A stretch of 64,000 nucleotides of DNA from Aestuariivita sp. (GTDB lineage Bacteria > Pseudomonadota > Alphaproteobacteria > Rhodobacterales > Rhodobacteraceae): positions 1 through 64,000 of the forward strand of contig NZ_JAAWWD010000039.1 of the NCBI RefSeq assembly GCF_021404545.1, given 5' to 3'. Below, in pieces: positions 8,954 through 17,275 of the stretch; within the stretch, counting starts at the first letter, position 1; every line of letters begins with the position of its first letter. The translations under genes and the position numbers were made by a program. Under the pieces are notes generated by a model. That model searched no databases. It saw nothing but the letters and a program-made list of their open reading frames with translations, and was not told where the DNA came from.

Positions 8954-8978
8954 AACGCCCCGGAAACACCGGAGCGTT
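8954..8978 (-). terminator. Rho-independent terminator of the protease gene
   Basis: Arms AACGCCCCGG (8954-8963) and CCGGAGCGTT (8969-8978) pair with one mismatch around a five-base loop. On the minus strand the stem is followed by a T-run (complement of 8950-8955), placing it just after the stop of the protease gene at 9008. Confidence 0.75.
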
Positions 8979-9007
8979 CGACGCTGTGACCGATTGGCCC
9001 GCGCGGC

Positions 9008-10486
9008 TTACTCAAGCCCCAGCGCGACGAAGCGTGGATCGCCCGCGCGACGCACCAGCAAAAGCAGCGACCGGCGGCCGGCATCTTTCGCCTCTGCGAT
9101 CCGGTCATCGAGGTCCGAGAGCGTTTCGACCGCCTGCTGTCCGGCCTCGATGATCAGGTCACCGGGACGCAGCCCTTTTTCAAAGGCTTCGGAGGTTTCG
9201 TCCACATCCACCACCACGAGCCCATCGGCCGTGTCAGGCAGGCCAAGCTCGGCCCTGATCTCAGCGGTCAGGATCGAGATGGTCAGACCCAGGATCGCTT
9301 TTTCCGCAGGCTCATCCGAGGTCCCCGGCGCATCCAGCGCCACAGGCACGGTGCGCTCGGCATCCTCGCGGCGACCAAGCGTGACCAGAATCGTCTGCGT
9401 GCTGCCCTCGCGCTGGACCAGAACGCGGACGGTCTTGCCCACTTCGGTATTGCCAACCTGGCGGATCAGACCACGGGTATCCTCGACCTCACGCCCGTCA
9501 AAGGACATGATCACATCGCCCGCCTCAAGTCCCGCATCGCGCGAGGGTCCTTCGAGCACATCGGTGACCAGAGCGCCTGCAGCGGCCTCCAGCCCCATCG
9601 CTTCGGCCACATCCGGGGTCACGTCCTGAATGCGCACGCCCAGCCAGCCGCGCCGCGTTTCCCCGAATTCCCGCAATTGATCGACCACGCGGGTCACCAC
9701 GTTCGAGGCCATCGAGAACCCGATCCCGATAGAGCCGCCATTCGGGCTGAGGATTGCGGTATTCACCCCAATAACCTCTCCATCCATGTTAAAGAGCGGC
9801 CCGCCCGAGTTGCCCCGGTTGATCGCGGCATCCGTCTGGATGTAATCGTCATAGCTGCCCGAAAGCGCGCGGTTGCGCGCGGATACGATCCCGGCCGAGA
9901 CGGAAAAGCCCTGCCCCAGCGGGTTGCCAATGGCAATCACCCAGTCACCGACGCGCGCGGTGTCGCTGTCACCGAAAGGCACGAAGGGCAGCGGGCCGTC
10001 CGCTTCGACCTTAAGAAGCGCAATATCGGTGTTGGGATCGGTGCCCACCACGGTCGCCTCCAGCTCCTCTCCACCGAGAAACTCGATCAAGATCTCATCG
10101 GCGCCGTCAATCACGTGGTTGTTGGTCACCACATAGCCATCCTCGGAGATCACAAAACCCGAGCCCAGCGCGGAGGAGCGGCGCGGACGGTCGCCCGGCC
10201 CGTTCCGGTCCTGAAATTCGCGGAAGAAATCCTCGAACGGGGATCCTTCGGGCACGATCCCTTGCGGGCCGGTGCGCCCTTCGACCACGGTGGATGTCGT
10301 GATATTGACCACCGCGGGGCTGATGGTTTCTGCCAGCGGCGCCAGGCTCTCTGGCCGGGCCTGCGCGGCCAATGCCTGGGCGATCAAAAACCCGAAGGCC
10401 ACCAGGCTCAGCCAGATCAGCCGCAGCGCAGCGACCTGTTGCGGTGTTTGAGTGGGTTTTGCCAATGCAATGGTCCGAGGTTTCAT
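9008..10486 (-). CDS. degP: Do-family periplasmic serine endoprotease (DegP/HtrA)
   Basis: The ATG at 10486 lies seven bases after AAGGAGA and is a better start than the ATG at 10492, which abuts that site; the product is 492 residues. A signal anchor (LIWLSLVAFGFLIAQALAAQA) exports it to the periplasm. The trypsin-like domain shows the triad as VVTNNHVIDGA (His), NTDIALLKVE (Asp) and INRGNSGGPLFN (Ser). Two PDZ domains follow (about residues 270-360 with RRGWLGVRIQDV, and 390-490 with PGDLIIEAGQQAV). Family members degrade or refold misfolded envelope proteins. Upstream on the same strand are DUF2065, hflC and hflK, a protease-related order seen widely in Proteobacteria. The pure DegP/DegQ/MucD distinction cannot be made from sequence alone. 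Confidence 0.93.
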   Translation of the reverse strand: MKPRTIALAKPTQTPQQVAALRLIWLSLVAFGFLIAQALAAQARPESLAPLAETISPAVVNITTSTVVEGRTGPQGIVPEGSPFEDFFREFQDRNGPGDRPRRSSALGSGFVISEDGYVVTNNHVIDGADEILIEFLGGEELEATVVGTDPNTDIALLKVEADGPLPFVPFGDSDTARVGDWVIAIGNPLGQGFSVSAGIVSARNRALSGSYDDYIQTDAAINRGNSGGPLFNMDGEVIGVNTAILSPNGGSIGIGFSMASNVVTRVVDQLREFGETRRGWLGVRIQDVTPDVAEAMGLEAAAGALVTDVLEGPSRDAGLEAGDVIMSFDGREVEDTRGLIRQVGNTEVGKTVRVLVQREGSTQTILVTLGRREDAERTVPVALDAPGTSDEPAEKAILGLTISILTAEIRAELGLPDTADGLVVVDVDETSEAFEKGLRPGDLIIEAGQQAVETLSDLDDRIAEAKDAGRRSLLLLVRRAGDPRFVALGLE

Positions 10487-10824
10487 CCTCATTCTCCTTA
10501 CCTGTCAACGCGCGAACAAAACCGGGCGCCAGAAATCTCAGTCTCTATGGTGCATCTAGGGCGGCAGAGGTTCAACATCAAAGGCGTGGACGCTGAAGCC
10601 CCGTAAATCCTGCGTGATCACATATGTCAGAGCCTGGTTTACAACCTGTTGATCCGATGGACTTTCTTGTTTGTGACGATCCAACGGCGATGCGAGGATC
10701 TGAAACAAACCTTGAATGGGACGGCGCCCGATACGCCGGTGTGCTGCACGGTTCGGGGCCAGATTACCGCAATCGAACGCACAAACCTCGATCGCTTGCG
10801 CGTCTTCCAACCGCCTGGCATGGC
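10487..10824. other. 338-base gap upstream of the protease gene
   Basis: I see no gene here. It separates degP from the DUF2065 gene, so degP probably has its own promoter in this stretch rather than relying only on read-through from hflKC. The section 10620-10720 has a lower GC content than its surroundings. No clear hairpin or known operator was recognised. Confidence 0.4.
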
Positions 10825-11022
10825 TCAGATGCCCAGCCAGAACGCCAACCACAAAAAGATCAGCCCGATCACAATTGCCAGCGCGCCCAGTTGTCGGCGC
10901 ACCGTTTCGGGCAGCAGACGCAGCTGTTCCAACACCCGCTCAATGAGCGAAGGGGCCAGCACATAGGCCAGCCCCTCCACAATCAGCACCAGCCCAATAG
11001 CGAGCAGGGATATCGCGATCAG
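10825..11022 (-). CDS. DUF2065 small membrane protein with non-ATG start
   Basis: A 65-residue frame reads (L)IAISLLAIGLVLIVEGLAYV, then APSLIERVLEQLRLLPETV and a second hydrophobic helix ALAIVIGLIFLWLAFWLGI. Two helices with a central LPE-type turn match DUF2065 proteins, which commonly sit directly after hflC. No ATG or GTG is available at the right place: the frame overlaps the hflC stop as CTGA, so CTG at 11022 is the likely start, in the position where an ATGA overlap is usual. Translation would then depend on coupling to hflC. The function is unknown; the location suggests a link to HflKC or FtsH membrane proteolysis. Confidence 0.75.
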   Translation of the reverse strand: MIAISLLAIGLVLIVEGLAYVLAPSLIERVLEQLRLLPETVRRQLGALAIVIGLIFLWLAFWLGI

Positions 11023-11933
11023 TTCGATTGCGGCGCGCTCCGCAAGGCCTGTTGACCTGCGCCGCTACTTTGCGACGCGCCATCGGGCGACTTCAGGTAG
11101 TTAAAGAACTCTGAATCCGGGGTGAGCACCATGGAGGAATTTCCGCTCTGAAACGCGCGGTTATACGCGGTCAGAGAGCGGTAGAACTCAAAGAATTCCG
11201 GATCGCGGCCAAAGGCTTCGGCAAAGATGTTGTTGCGGCGGGCATCGGCTTCACCGCGAATGATCTCGGCCTGACGTTGGGCGTCGGACACCAGCTCGAC
11301 CACTGTCCGGTCGGCCTGGGCACGCACCCTTTGGGCCGCCTCGTTACCCCGGGCGCGCTCGTCAGTCGCCTCCCGCTCCCGTTCGGCGCGCATCCGCTCG
11401 AATGTCGCGTCGAGGTTTTCGGACGGCAAGTCGGTCCGTTTCAGACGAACGTCGATGATCTCGACCCCCAGCGCGAGCGCCTCGTCAATCGCCCCGTTCC
11501 GGATGCGCAGCATCAGTGCCGCCCGGTCCGAGCTGAGGATATCGTTCGAACTGACCGAACCCAAGACCTCACGTGTTTCGGCACGCAGGATCGAATCAAG
11601 CCTGTTTTCAGCGGTCTGGATGCCGCCGACACCGACGGCCTGACGGAACTGGTTCACATCCATAATCCGGTAGCGCGCGAAGGCGTCGATCACCAGACGC
11701 CGGTCATCCAGGGGCGTGATCTCAAGCGGGTCGATATCACGGCTGAGGATCCGGTCGTCATAGCGCACAACCTCCTGAATGAGCGGGATCTTGAAGCTGA
11801 GCCCAGGCTCTTCCTTAATCGCGACGACACGTCCGAATTGCAGCACCAGCGCCTTTTCACGCTCGTCCACGATAAAGATCGACGACAAAAAGCCCACCAC
11901 GGCCAGAACAACAAGTGGCAGAAGATAGCGCAT
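11019..11933 (-). CDS. hflC: HflC, prohibitin-family modulator of FtsH protease
   Basis: HflC and HflK form a large membrane-anchored complex on the periplasmic face that encloses FtsH and tunes its proteolysis. The 304-residue protein has one N-terminal membrane helix (YLLPLVVLAVVGFLSSIFIV), the SPFH/Band 7 domain from VDEREKALVLQFG through about residue 190, then a charged coiled coil (ATFERMRAERERE, ERARGNEAAQRVRAQAD) and the conserved ending FAEAFGRDPEFFEFYRSLTAY. The ATG overlaps the hflK stop by one base (TGATG). The tail is rich in serine and glutamine and is likely disordered. Confidence 0.96.
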   Translation of the reverse strand: MRYLLPLVVLAVVGFLSSIFIVDEREKALVLQFGRVVAIKEEPGLSFKIPLIQEVVRYDDRILSRDIDPLEITPLDDRRLVIDAFARYRIMDVNQFRQAVGVGGIQTAENRLDSILRAETREVLGSVSSNDILSSDRAALMLRIRNGAIDEALALGVEIIDVRLKRTDLPSENLDATFERMRAEREREATDERARGNEAAQRVRAQADRTVVELVSDAQRQAEIIRGEADARRNNIFAEAFGRDPEFFEFYRSLTAYNRAFQSGNSSMVLTPDSEFFNYLKSPDGASQSSGAGQQALRSAPQSN

Positions 11934-13093
11934 CAGTTGGTCCCCTCTTGCGTGTTGCGGCGCAGCTCGTTGAGCGGCAGGTAAGGCACGATGCCCTGGG
12001 TATTGCCGTTGTTGGGTTGGTCCAGAATGATCATGTCCACGCGGCCAAGAACAGCTTCCATTGTCTCAAGATAAAGACGTTTGCGGGTCACTTCGGGGGC
12101 CTTAAGATATTCCTCAAGCACCGCCGAGAACCGGCTCGCCTCACCTTCGGCCTCGTTGACCACTTGCGCGCGATACCCTTCGGCCTCTTCCAGAAGCTGC
12201 GCCGCTTCACCGCGCGCCTCGGCCAGAACCCGGTTGGCATAGGCATCGGCCACGTTTTGCAGACGGTCACGCTCCTGCTCGGCGGCCTGAACTTCACGGA
12301 AGGCATCAATCACCGAGGTCGGCGGGTCGGCCTTGTCAAAGTTCACCCGGATGATGTTGACCCCGGAATCGTAGCTGTCGAGCGTGGACTGGATCAACTC
12401 CTCCAGCCGACTGGCGATCGAGCCCCGGTCCCGGTTCAGGATCGGCGCCAGATCGGATTGCGCGATGATCTCACGCATCGCCGATTCCGACACGGCCCGG
12501 ATCGTCGGGCGCGGATCGCGCAGGTTAAACAGGAACTGCGCCGGGTCGTTGATGTTCCAGACCACCTGGAAGTCGATGTCGACGATGTTTTCATCACCGG
12601 TCAGCATAAGCCCCGCATCCGAGCCGCGCCCGCCAACGCCGATATCCTCGGTCTGTTCGCGCGTCACCGGGATCACCTCGGCCGATATGACAGGCCAGGG
12701 CGCGAAGTTCAGACCCGGATTGCCCACAGAGTAAAACTCGCCCAGGAACAATTCGACGGACTGCTCTTCGGGACGGACCGTGTAAAAGCTCGCCATGCCC
12801 CAGAGGACGAGCGCGCCCACAAGGCCCAGACCGATGGTACCGCGCGTGAACCGTGGGCCACCGCCGCCACCGCGACCGGTGCCGTTTTGGCCACCGCCGC
12901 CGCGACCGCCCATCAGGACGCGCAGCTGTTCCTGGCCTTTTTTCATCAATTCGTCGATCTCGGGGATCTGGGGCCCGTCGCCGTCTGGCCGACGACCACC
13001 GCCACCGCCGCCATTCTGGCCGTTATCGCCCTTGTTACCCCCACCGCCGGAGGAACCGCCGCCCCCCCAGGGGCCGCCGTTGTTTCCTGCCAT
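11933..13093 (-). CDS. hflK: HflK, prohibitin-family modulator of FtsH protease
   Basis: The ATG at 13093 follows AGAGGAC and gives 386 residues; an upstream in-frame ATG at 13138 lacks a ribosome site. The N-terminal 60 residues are strikingly rich in glycine (NGGPWGGGGSSGGGGNKG and similar), as in other HflK proteins. A membrane helix follows (GTIGLGLVGALVLWGMASF), then the SPFH domain (VRPEEQSVELFLGEFY to EIIAQSDLAPILNRDRG) and a coiled coil with VRVNFD-like NIIRVNFDKADPP and AEQERDRLQNVADAYANRV. It is cotranscribed with hflC, with which it forms the FtsH-enclosing complex. No FtsH gene is in the window. Confidence 0.96.
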   Translation of the reverse strand: MAGNNGGPWGGGGSSGGGGNKGDNGQNGGGGGGRRPDGDGPQIPEIDELMKKGQEQLRVLMGGRGGGGQNGTGRGGGGGPRFTRGTIGLGLVGALVLWGMASFYTVRPEEQSVELFLGEFYSVGNPGLNFAPWPVISAEVIPVTREQTEDIGVGGRGSDAGLMLTGDENIVDIDFQVVWNINDPAQFLFNLRDPRPTIRAVSESAMREIIAQSDLAPILNRDRGSIASRLEELIQSTLDSYDSGVNIIRVNFDKADPPTSVIDAFREVQAAEQERDRLQNVADAYANRVLAEARGEAAQLLEEAEGYRAQVVNEAEGEASRFSAVLEEYLKAPEVTRKRLYLETMEAVLGRVDMIILDQPNNGNTQGIVPYLPLNELRRNTQEGTN

Positions 13094-13166
13094 TTTGTCC
13101 TCTTTTCCCTGTTTCATGCCGCGCGTCGCGGCGTCCATGCCTAACCTGTGTGTTTTTTGCGGGATA

Positions 13167-14630
13167 TCAAGCGACCCGCATCGGTGTTCGCATCGTTACG
13201 ATCTCTTCCGACATGGTCGGGTGAACGGCAACCGTGCGATCAAAATCTTCCTTGGTGGCGCCCATCTTGACCGCGACACCGGCAAGCTGGATCATTTCCC
13301 CCGCTCCGGGGGCCACGATATGGCATCCCAATACCTTGCGGCTGGCTTTGGAAACCACGAGCTTCATCAGCACGCGGTCAGGCTGCCCGGCAAAGGCCGT
13401 GCGCATCGGCCGGAAGGATGTGCAATAGATTTCAACCGGTTCCTGCTCACGCGCGTCTTCCTCGCTCAGCCCGACAGTGCCCAGTTCGGGCTGGGTAAAG
13501 ACGGCGCTTGGGATCAGGTCGTGATCCACAGGCGTGGGGTTGGCCTTGAACACCGTCTCGACAAAGACCATGCCCTCGCGAATCGCCACCGGCGTCAGGT
13601 TTACACGATTTGTCACATCTCCGATGGCATAGATCGATGGGACCGATGTCTGGCTATAGGCGTCCACCGCGATCTCACCCCGGCGGCCCAGTTGCACGCC
13701 GATCTCCTCCAGCCCCATATCGTCGGTGTTGGGATCGCGCCCGGTCGCAAAAAGGACCGCGTCAAACACCCGCTCCGACCCGTTTGTGGCCTTGACCCAG
13801 ACCGGCCCGCCCGGTTTGCCCGCCGGTTCGACAAGATCGCCGCTGGCCCGGGCGCTGGCTCCCATTGCCGCATCCGACCCGGTGCCCCCGGTGCTGGCGG
13901 TTGTGTCGGCGGATGCCGAGGCCATCTCGATGATGTTGGTGCCCAGATGCAGGTTGATCCCGGCTTCACGCATGGATTCCGCGATCAGGCCGCGCGCTTC
14001 GTCATCGAACCCCCGCAGGATCTGCGCGCCGCGGTAATACTGCGTCACCTCGACACCCAGTCCGTTGAGGATACAGGCAAATTCACACGCGATATAGCCG
14101 CCGCCGATGATCAGCACCGATTTGGGCAGTTTCGGCAGACGAAAGATATCGTCCGACACGATCCCCAGATGCGCATTGGGGATATCGGGCCGCACGGGCC
14201 GCCCGCCGGTGGCCACCAGAATATGCTTGGCGGTCACGGTCTGCCCGGTCGAGAGCTCGACGGTATGGGCATCCTTGAGCCGCGCGCGGGCATCGAATGT
14301 CTCCACTCCGGAGTTCTTCAGCAGACTGCGATAGATCTCTTCGAGGCGGTCCAGTTCGCTATTGAGATGGCCCGAGAATTTCGACCAGTCGAACGCCCCC
14401 ATCGACATGTCCCAGCCATAGGCGGCCGCCTCCGCGGGCAGAGCGGAGAACTCGGACGCAAAGACCATCAGCTTTTTGGGCACACAGCCCCGGATCACGC
14501 AGGTCCCGCCATAGCGGTCCGCTTCGGCCAGGGCCATCTTCGCGCCCGCCTCTCCGGCCGCCACGCGCGCGGCACGGACCCCGCCCGATCCGCCACCGAT
14601 GACGAAAAGATCATAATCAAAGCTCATCAA
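13167..14630 (-). CDS. gor: Glutathione-disulfide reductase
   Basis: The enzyme reduces oxidised glutathione with NADPH in the cytosol. The 487 residues contain the FAD-binding GGGSGGVRAARVAA, the redox-active disulfide C44-x4-C49 (GGTCVIRGCVPKKL), the pyridine nucleotide site IIGGGYIACEFA near 174-185, the second FAD motif YAIGDVTNRVNLTPVAIREG and the C-terminal HPTMSEEIV with the catalytic histidine. Family members are usually about 450 residues. The excess is explained by an insertion at about residues 237-276, rich in alanine, serine, threonine and glycine, between the NADPH domain strands. The gene starts six bases after the rpiA stop, so the two form an operon; both serve the NADPH/pentose phosphate side of redox metabolism. 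Confidence 0.95.
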   Translation of the reverse strand: MMSFDYDLFVIGGGSGGVRAARVAAGEAGAKMALAEADRYGGTCVIRGCVPKKLMVFASEFSALPAEAAAYGWDMSMGAFDWSKFSGHLNSELDRLEEIYRSLLKNSGVETFDARARLKDAHTVELSTGQTVTAKHILVATGGRPVRPDIPNAHLGIVSDDIFRLPKLPKSVLIIGGGYIACEFACILNGLGVEVTQYYRGAQILRGFDDEARGLIAESMREAGINLHLGTNIIEMASASADTTASTGGTGSDAAMGASARASGDLVEPAGKPGGPVWVKATNGSERVFDAVLFATGRDPNTDDMGLEEIGVQLGRRGEIAVDAYSQTSVPSIYAIGDVTNRVNLTPVAIREGMVFVETVFKANPTPVDHDLIPSAVFTQPELGTVGLSEEDAREQEPVEIYCTSFRPMRTAFAGQPDRVLMKLVVSKASRKVLGCHIVAPGAGEMIQLAGVAVKMGATKEDFDRTVAVHPTMSEEIVTMRTPMRVA

Positions 14631-14636
14631 ATCACC

Positions 14637-15425
14637 TTAATCCGCAAGATCGCTAAAGAGATTGTCCGTTTCCAGGAAGTCGAGACGGTCCTGTTCGATC
14701 GTCCCCTCATTGATGTCGCGGATCTCCACCCGGCCATCGCCGAAGCCCACTACGACCGTGTCGCAGATATCAATGAACAGACCGTTTTCCACCACGCCCG
14801 GCATCTGATTGAGCACCAGCGCCAATTGGCGTGCGTTGCCGATGCGGTTCAGGTGCAGATCCAGGATATGGTTCCCCTCATCGGTGACAAAGGCCGCATC
14901 ACCGTTCATCCGCAAGGACGATTGTCGGCCCATCACATCCATCGAGATCAGCGTCTCTTCGATCAGGGCCTGGGTGGTCTGCCAGCCAAAAGGGATCACC
15001 TCGACCGGCAGTGGAAACGCGCCCAGCGTTTCGACCTCTTTGCCCACATCGGCGATCACGATCATCCGGTCCGAGGCCGTGGCCACGATCTTTTCCTGCA
15101 AAAGCGCACCGCCGCCGCCCTTGATCAGGTTGAGATCGCCATCAAATTCATCCGCGCCGTCAATCGTCAGGTCCAGCCACCGCGCCTCATCGAGCGAGAT
15201 CACGTCGATGCCCACATCGCGGGCCAGTTCGGCGGTGCGGGTCGAGGTTGGCACCCCTTTGATCTTAAGCCCGTCGTCGCGCACGATCTCGCCCAGACAG
15301 CGCACCAGCCAGGCCGCGGTCGAACCGGTGCCCAGCCCCACGCGCATCCCGTCCTCGACGAAATCGGCGGCCCGTTTCGCCGCCACGAATTTGGCCTTGT
15401 CGATGGGCGACAATTCTCCGGTCAT
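14637..15425 (-). CDS. rpiA: Ribose-5-phosphate isomerase A
   Basis: RpiA interconverts ribose-5-phosphate and ribulose-5-phosphate in the pentose phosphate pathway. The ATG at 15425 (MTGELSPIDKAKFVAAKRAA) gives 262 residues and matches the usual start; the open frame continues upstream without similarity. Key motifs are VGLGTGSTAAWLV (phosphate loop), TSTRTAELARDVGI, LTIDGADEFD with the catalytic acid, LIKGGGGALLQEKIVA, and PVEVIPFGWQTT. The gene precedes gor on the same strand with a six-base gap. Confidence 0.96.
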   Translation of the reverse strand: MTGELSPIDKAKFVAAKRAADFVEDGMRVGLGTGSTAAWLVRCLGEIVRDDGLKIKGVPTSTRTAELARDVGIDVISLDEARWLDLTIDGADEFDGDLNLIKGGGGALLQEKIVATASDRMIVIADVGKEVETLGAFPLPVEVIPFGWQTTQALIEETLISMDVMGRQSSLRMNGDAAFVTDEGNHILDLHLNRIGNARQLALVLNQMPGVVENGLFIDICDTVVVGFGDGRVEIRDINEGTIEQDRLDFLETDNLFSDLAD

Positions 15426-15528
15426 AGAAGCGACTCCCCGTTGGCGTGGGGCGGTTATAGGCAAGATGCCGCAGAGGTGCGAGAGGCAATTGCCGGGCCT
15501 TTGACCCGAACAGGACACGGCGCCCGCG

Positions 15529-15963
15529 TCAGGGCTGTGATCGCTTCAGGGCCGCAATGACCTGCTGCATCAATGCGCTCAACTGGGCCTGGTCCTGCGC
15601 GTCCAGAGACGACAGAGCCCGGGCGTTGACCTGGCGCGCCGCCGCCATCGCCTGCGGCCTGAGCGCCCGCGCCCGGTCGGTCAGGCACACATTCCGGGCG
15701 CGCTTGTCGCCGAGGTTGGGATGGCGCGTGATCAGCCCGTCCCGCTCCATCCGCGACAGCGTATTGGCCATTGTGGCCTGCTCCACATCCAGCGCCGCGA
15801 CCAGAGCCGCCTGGGTCACGCCGTCTTCCTCCCACAACTCCAAAAGCACCATGAACTGCGCCGGAGCCAGCCCGAGCGGCCCGATCTCGCGCGCGAGCGC
15901 ATGCGCAAAAAGACGCGCCATGTGATTGGCCAGAAATCCGGCGGAACTGTCTTTGAAGGTCAT
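15529..15963 (-). CDS. MarR-family transcriptional regulator
   Basis: From the ATG at 15963 the product has 144 residues (a GTG at 15978 is an alternative start). The winged helix core is clear: PAQFMVLLELWEEDGVTQAALVAALDVEQATMANTLSRMERDGLITRHPNLGDKRARNVCLT, where DKRARNVCLT is the wing typical of MarR proteins, followed by a dimerisation helix. MarR proteins are dimeric repressors or activators that often respond to small phenolic ligands or oxidants. The gene is divergent from a small membrane protein gene, and the 75-base spacer holds strong dyads, so it probably controls itself and that neighbour. Confidence 0.9.
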   Translation of the reverse strand: MTFKDSSAGFLANHMARLFAHALAREIGPLGLAPAQFMVLLELWEEDGVTQAALVAALDVEQATMANTLSRMERDGLITRHPNLGDKRARNVCLTDRARALRPQAMAAARQVNARALSSLDAQDQAQLSALMQQVIAALKRSQP

Positions 15964-15983
15964 CGGGACAGAAAGCACTTGAA

Positions 15984-16024
15984 TAGCAGGCTATGCAATC
16001 ATATTTAGATAGCACGCTATCTAA
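15984..16024. promoter_or_regulatory. Putative MarR operator, two dyads
   Basis: A perfect dyad TTAGATAGC-AC-GCTATCTAA occupies 16005-16024 and a shorter related dyad TAGC-AG-GCTA lies at 15984-15993, with the same central spacing of two bases. Both sit between the divergent MarR gene and the membrane protein gene starting at 16039, where a MarR dimer would block both promoters. Confidence 0.65.
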
Positions 16025-16038
16025 AAGAGGTCTTTCCC

Positions 16039-16488
16039 ATGTCACCCAAATTGCACGCCGCCGCCGGAGCCATCGCTCTGCTCACGATCTCGGCCTTCTG
16101 GCTGGGCACCGTGACGTCCGAGCTGTTTGGCAGTCATGCGACGATTGCCCAGATCAAGACCGGTATCCTTTATGGCATGGTCGTCCTGATCCCCGCGATG
16201 GCCACCGCGGGGTCAACGGGCGCGCGGTTGGGCAAAGGCTGGCGCCTGCCGCAGGTGGCCGCCAAACTGCGCCGGATGAAGATCATCGCCGCCAACGGGC
16301 TGCTTGTCTTGCTGCCAAGCGCGGTGTTTCTGGCGTTCAAGGCACGGGCGGGCATGTTCGATACCAGCTTTTACGCCGTACAGGGGATCGAGCTGGTGGC
16401 CGGGGCCCTGAACATCACGCTTCTGGCGCGCAACATGGCCGATGGTCTGGCCATATCTCGCAGGCGCAGTGCCAAAGCGCGCGGCTGA
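16039..16488 (+). CDS. Small integral membrane protein divergent from MarR
   Basis: The 149-residue protein starts AAAGAGGTCTTTCCC after a usable purine stretch. It has about four hydrophobic segments: GAIALLTISAFWLGTVTSEL, IKTGILYGMVVLIPAMATAG, IIAANGLLVLLPSAVFLAFKA and VQGIELVAGALNITLLARNM. No catalytic motif is visible and I do not recognise a named family. Its position opposite a MarR gene, with a shared operator, suggests that it is the regulator's main target. A membrane role in stress or export is possible but is inference. Confidence 0.7.
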   Translation: MSPKLHAAAGAIALLTISAFWLGTVTSELFGSHATIAQIKTGILYGMVVLIPAMATAGSTGARLGKGWRLPQVAAKLRRMKIIAANGLLVLLPSAVFLAFKARAGMFDTSFYAVQGIELVAGALNITLLARNMADGLAISRRRSAKARG

Positions 16489-16566
16489 GCCCGCCATTGC
16501 GCAAATCCGGCGCAAGGGGTCGCTAACCGGCGCTTCAATCATGGTCATCGGCGCTACACCCGCGCC

Positions 16567-17274
16567 ATGACCATGCCATATGTCCTGCATTATGCACCCG
16601 ACAACGCCTCGCTGATCATCCGATTGGCACTGGAAGAGATGGGCCTGCCCTATCGCACCGCGCTGGTGGATCGCGCGAAAGAGGGGCAACGCAAGCCCGA
16701 TTACCTGCGGCTGAACCCCAACGGGCTGATCCCGGTTCTGGAAACGCCGCATGGGCCGATCTTTGAGACCGGCGCAATTCTGCTCTGGCTTGCCGACACC
16801 CATGGCCAGATGGCACCCGGACCGACCCATTGCGATCGCGCGGCCTTTCTGAAATGGCTGTTTTTTGTGTCCAACACCTTGCATGCCGATCTCAGGATCA
16901 CCTTCTATCCGCATCGTTACGCAGGACCGTCCAAGTCCCATCACGCCACGATGCGCCGCGCCGTACAGGCCCGTCTGAGAACACATCTGGCCCATCTGGA
17001 AGCGCTGGCCAAAGAACCATGCCGGTTTCTGGGTTCGGCCGCGCCTTCGGTTCTGGACTATTATCTCGCGGCCTGCCTGCGCTGGATGGCGCTTTACCCG
17101 GCCGATCAGGACCGGGGTTGGTTTTCGCTGGCAGATACGCCACATCTTGGCACACTGCTCTTGCGGCTTGAAACACGCCCCGCTGTTGCCGCAGCCACAG
17201 ATGCCGAAGGATTGGGTCCCACGCCCTTTACCGCACCGCATCATCCACAGCCCCCAGAAGGGAGTGCGACCTGA
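16567..17274 (+). CDS. Glutathione S-transferase family protein
   Basis: The 235-residue protein (233 if the second ATG at 16573 is used) shows the N-terminal thioredoxin-fold of GSTs: YVLHYAPDNASLIIRLALEEMGLPY, RLNPNGLIPVLETPHGPIFETGAILLWLADTHG. The NGxxPVL cis-proline loop and E-T-G-A-I-L (glutathione-binding ES/ET motif) are intact. The all-helical C-terminal domain follows (FLKWLFFVSNTLHADLR, SVLDYYLAACLRWMALYP). The substrate is unknown. It ends one base before the serine dehydratase gene starts and is probably cotranscribed with it. Confidence 0.88.
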   Translation: MTMPYVLHYAPDNASLIIRLALEEMGLPYRTALVDRAKEGQRKPDYLRLNPNGLIPVLETPHGPIFETGAILLWLADTHGQMAPGPTHCDRAAFLKWLFFVSNTLHADLRITFYPHRYAGPSKSHHATMRRAVQARLRTHLAHLEALAKEPCRFLGSAAPSVLDYYLAACLRWMALYPADQDRGWFSLADTPHLGTLLLRLETRPAVAAATDAEGLGPTPFTAPHHPQPPEGSAT

Positions 17275-17275
17275 C

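Noticed and set aside
12795-15560. 921-residue open frame on the plus strand
   Set aside because: It lies opposite hflK, gor and rpiA, all well supported. It is rich in His, Arg and Asp, as expected for a mirror frame, and has no domain.
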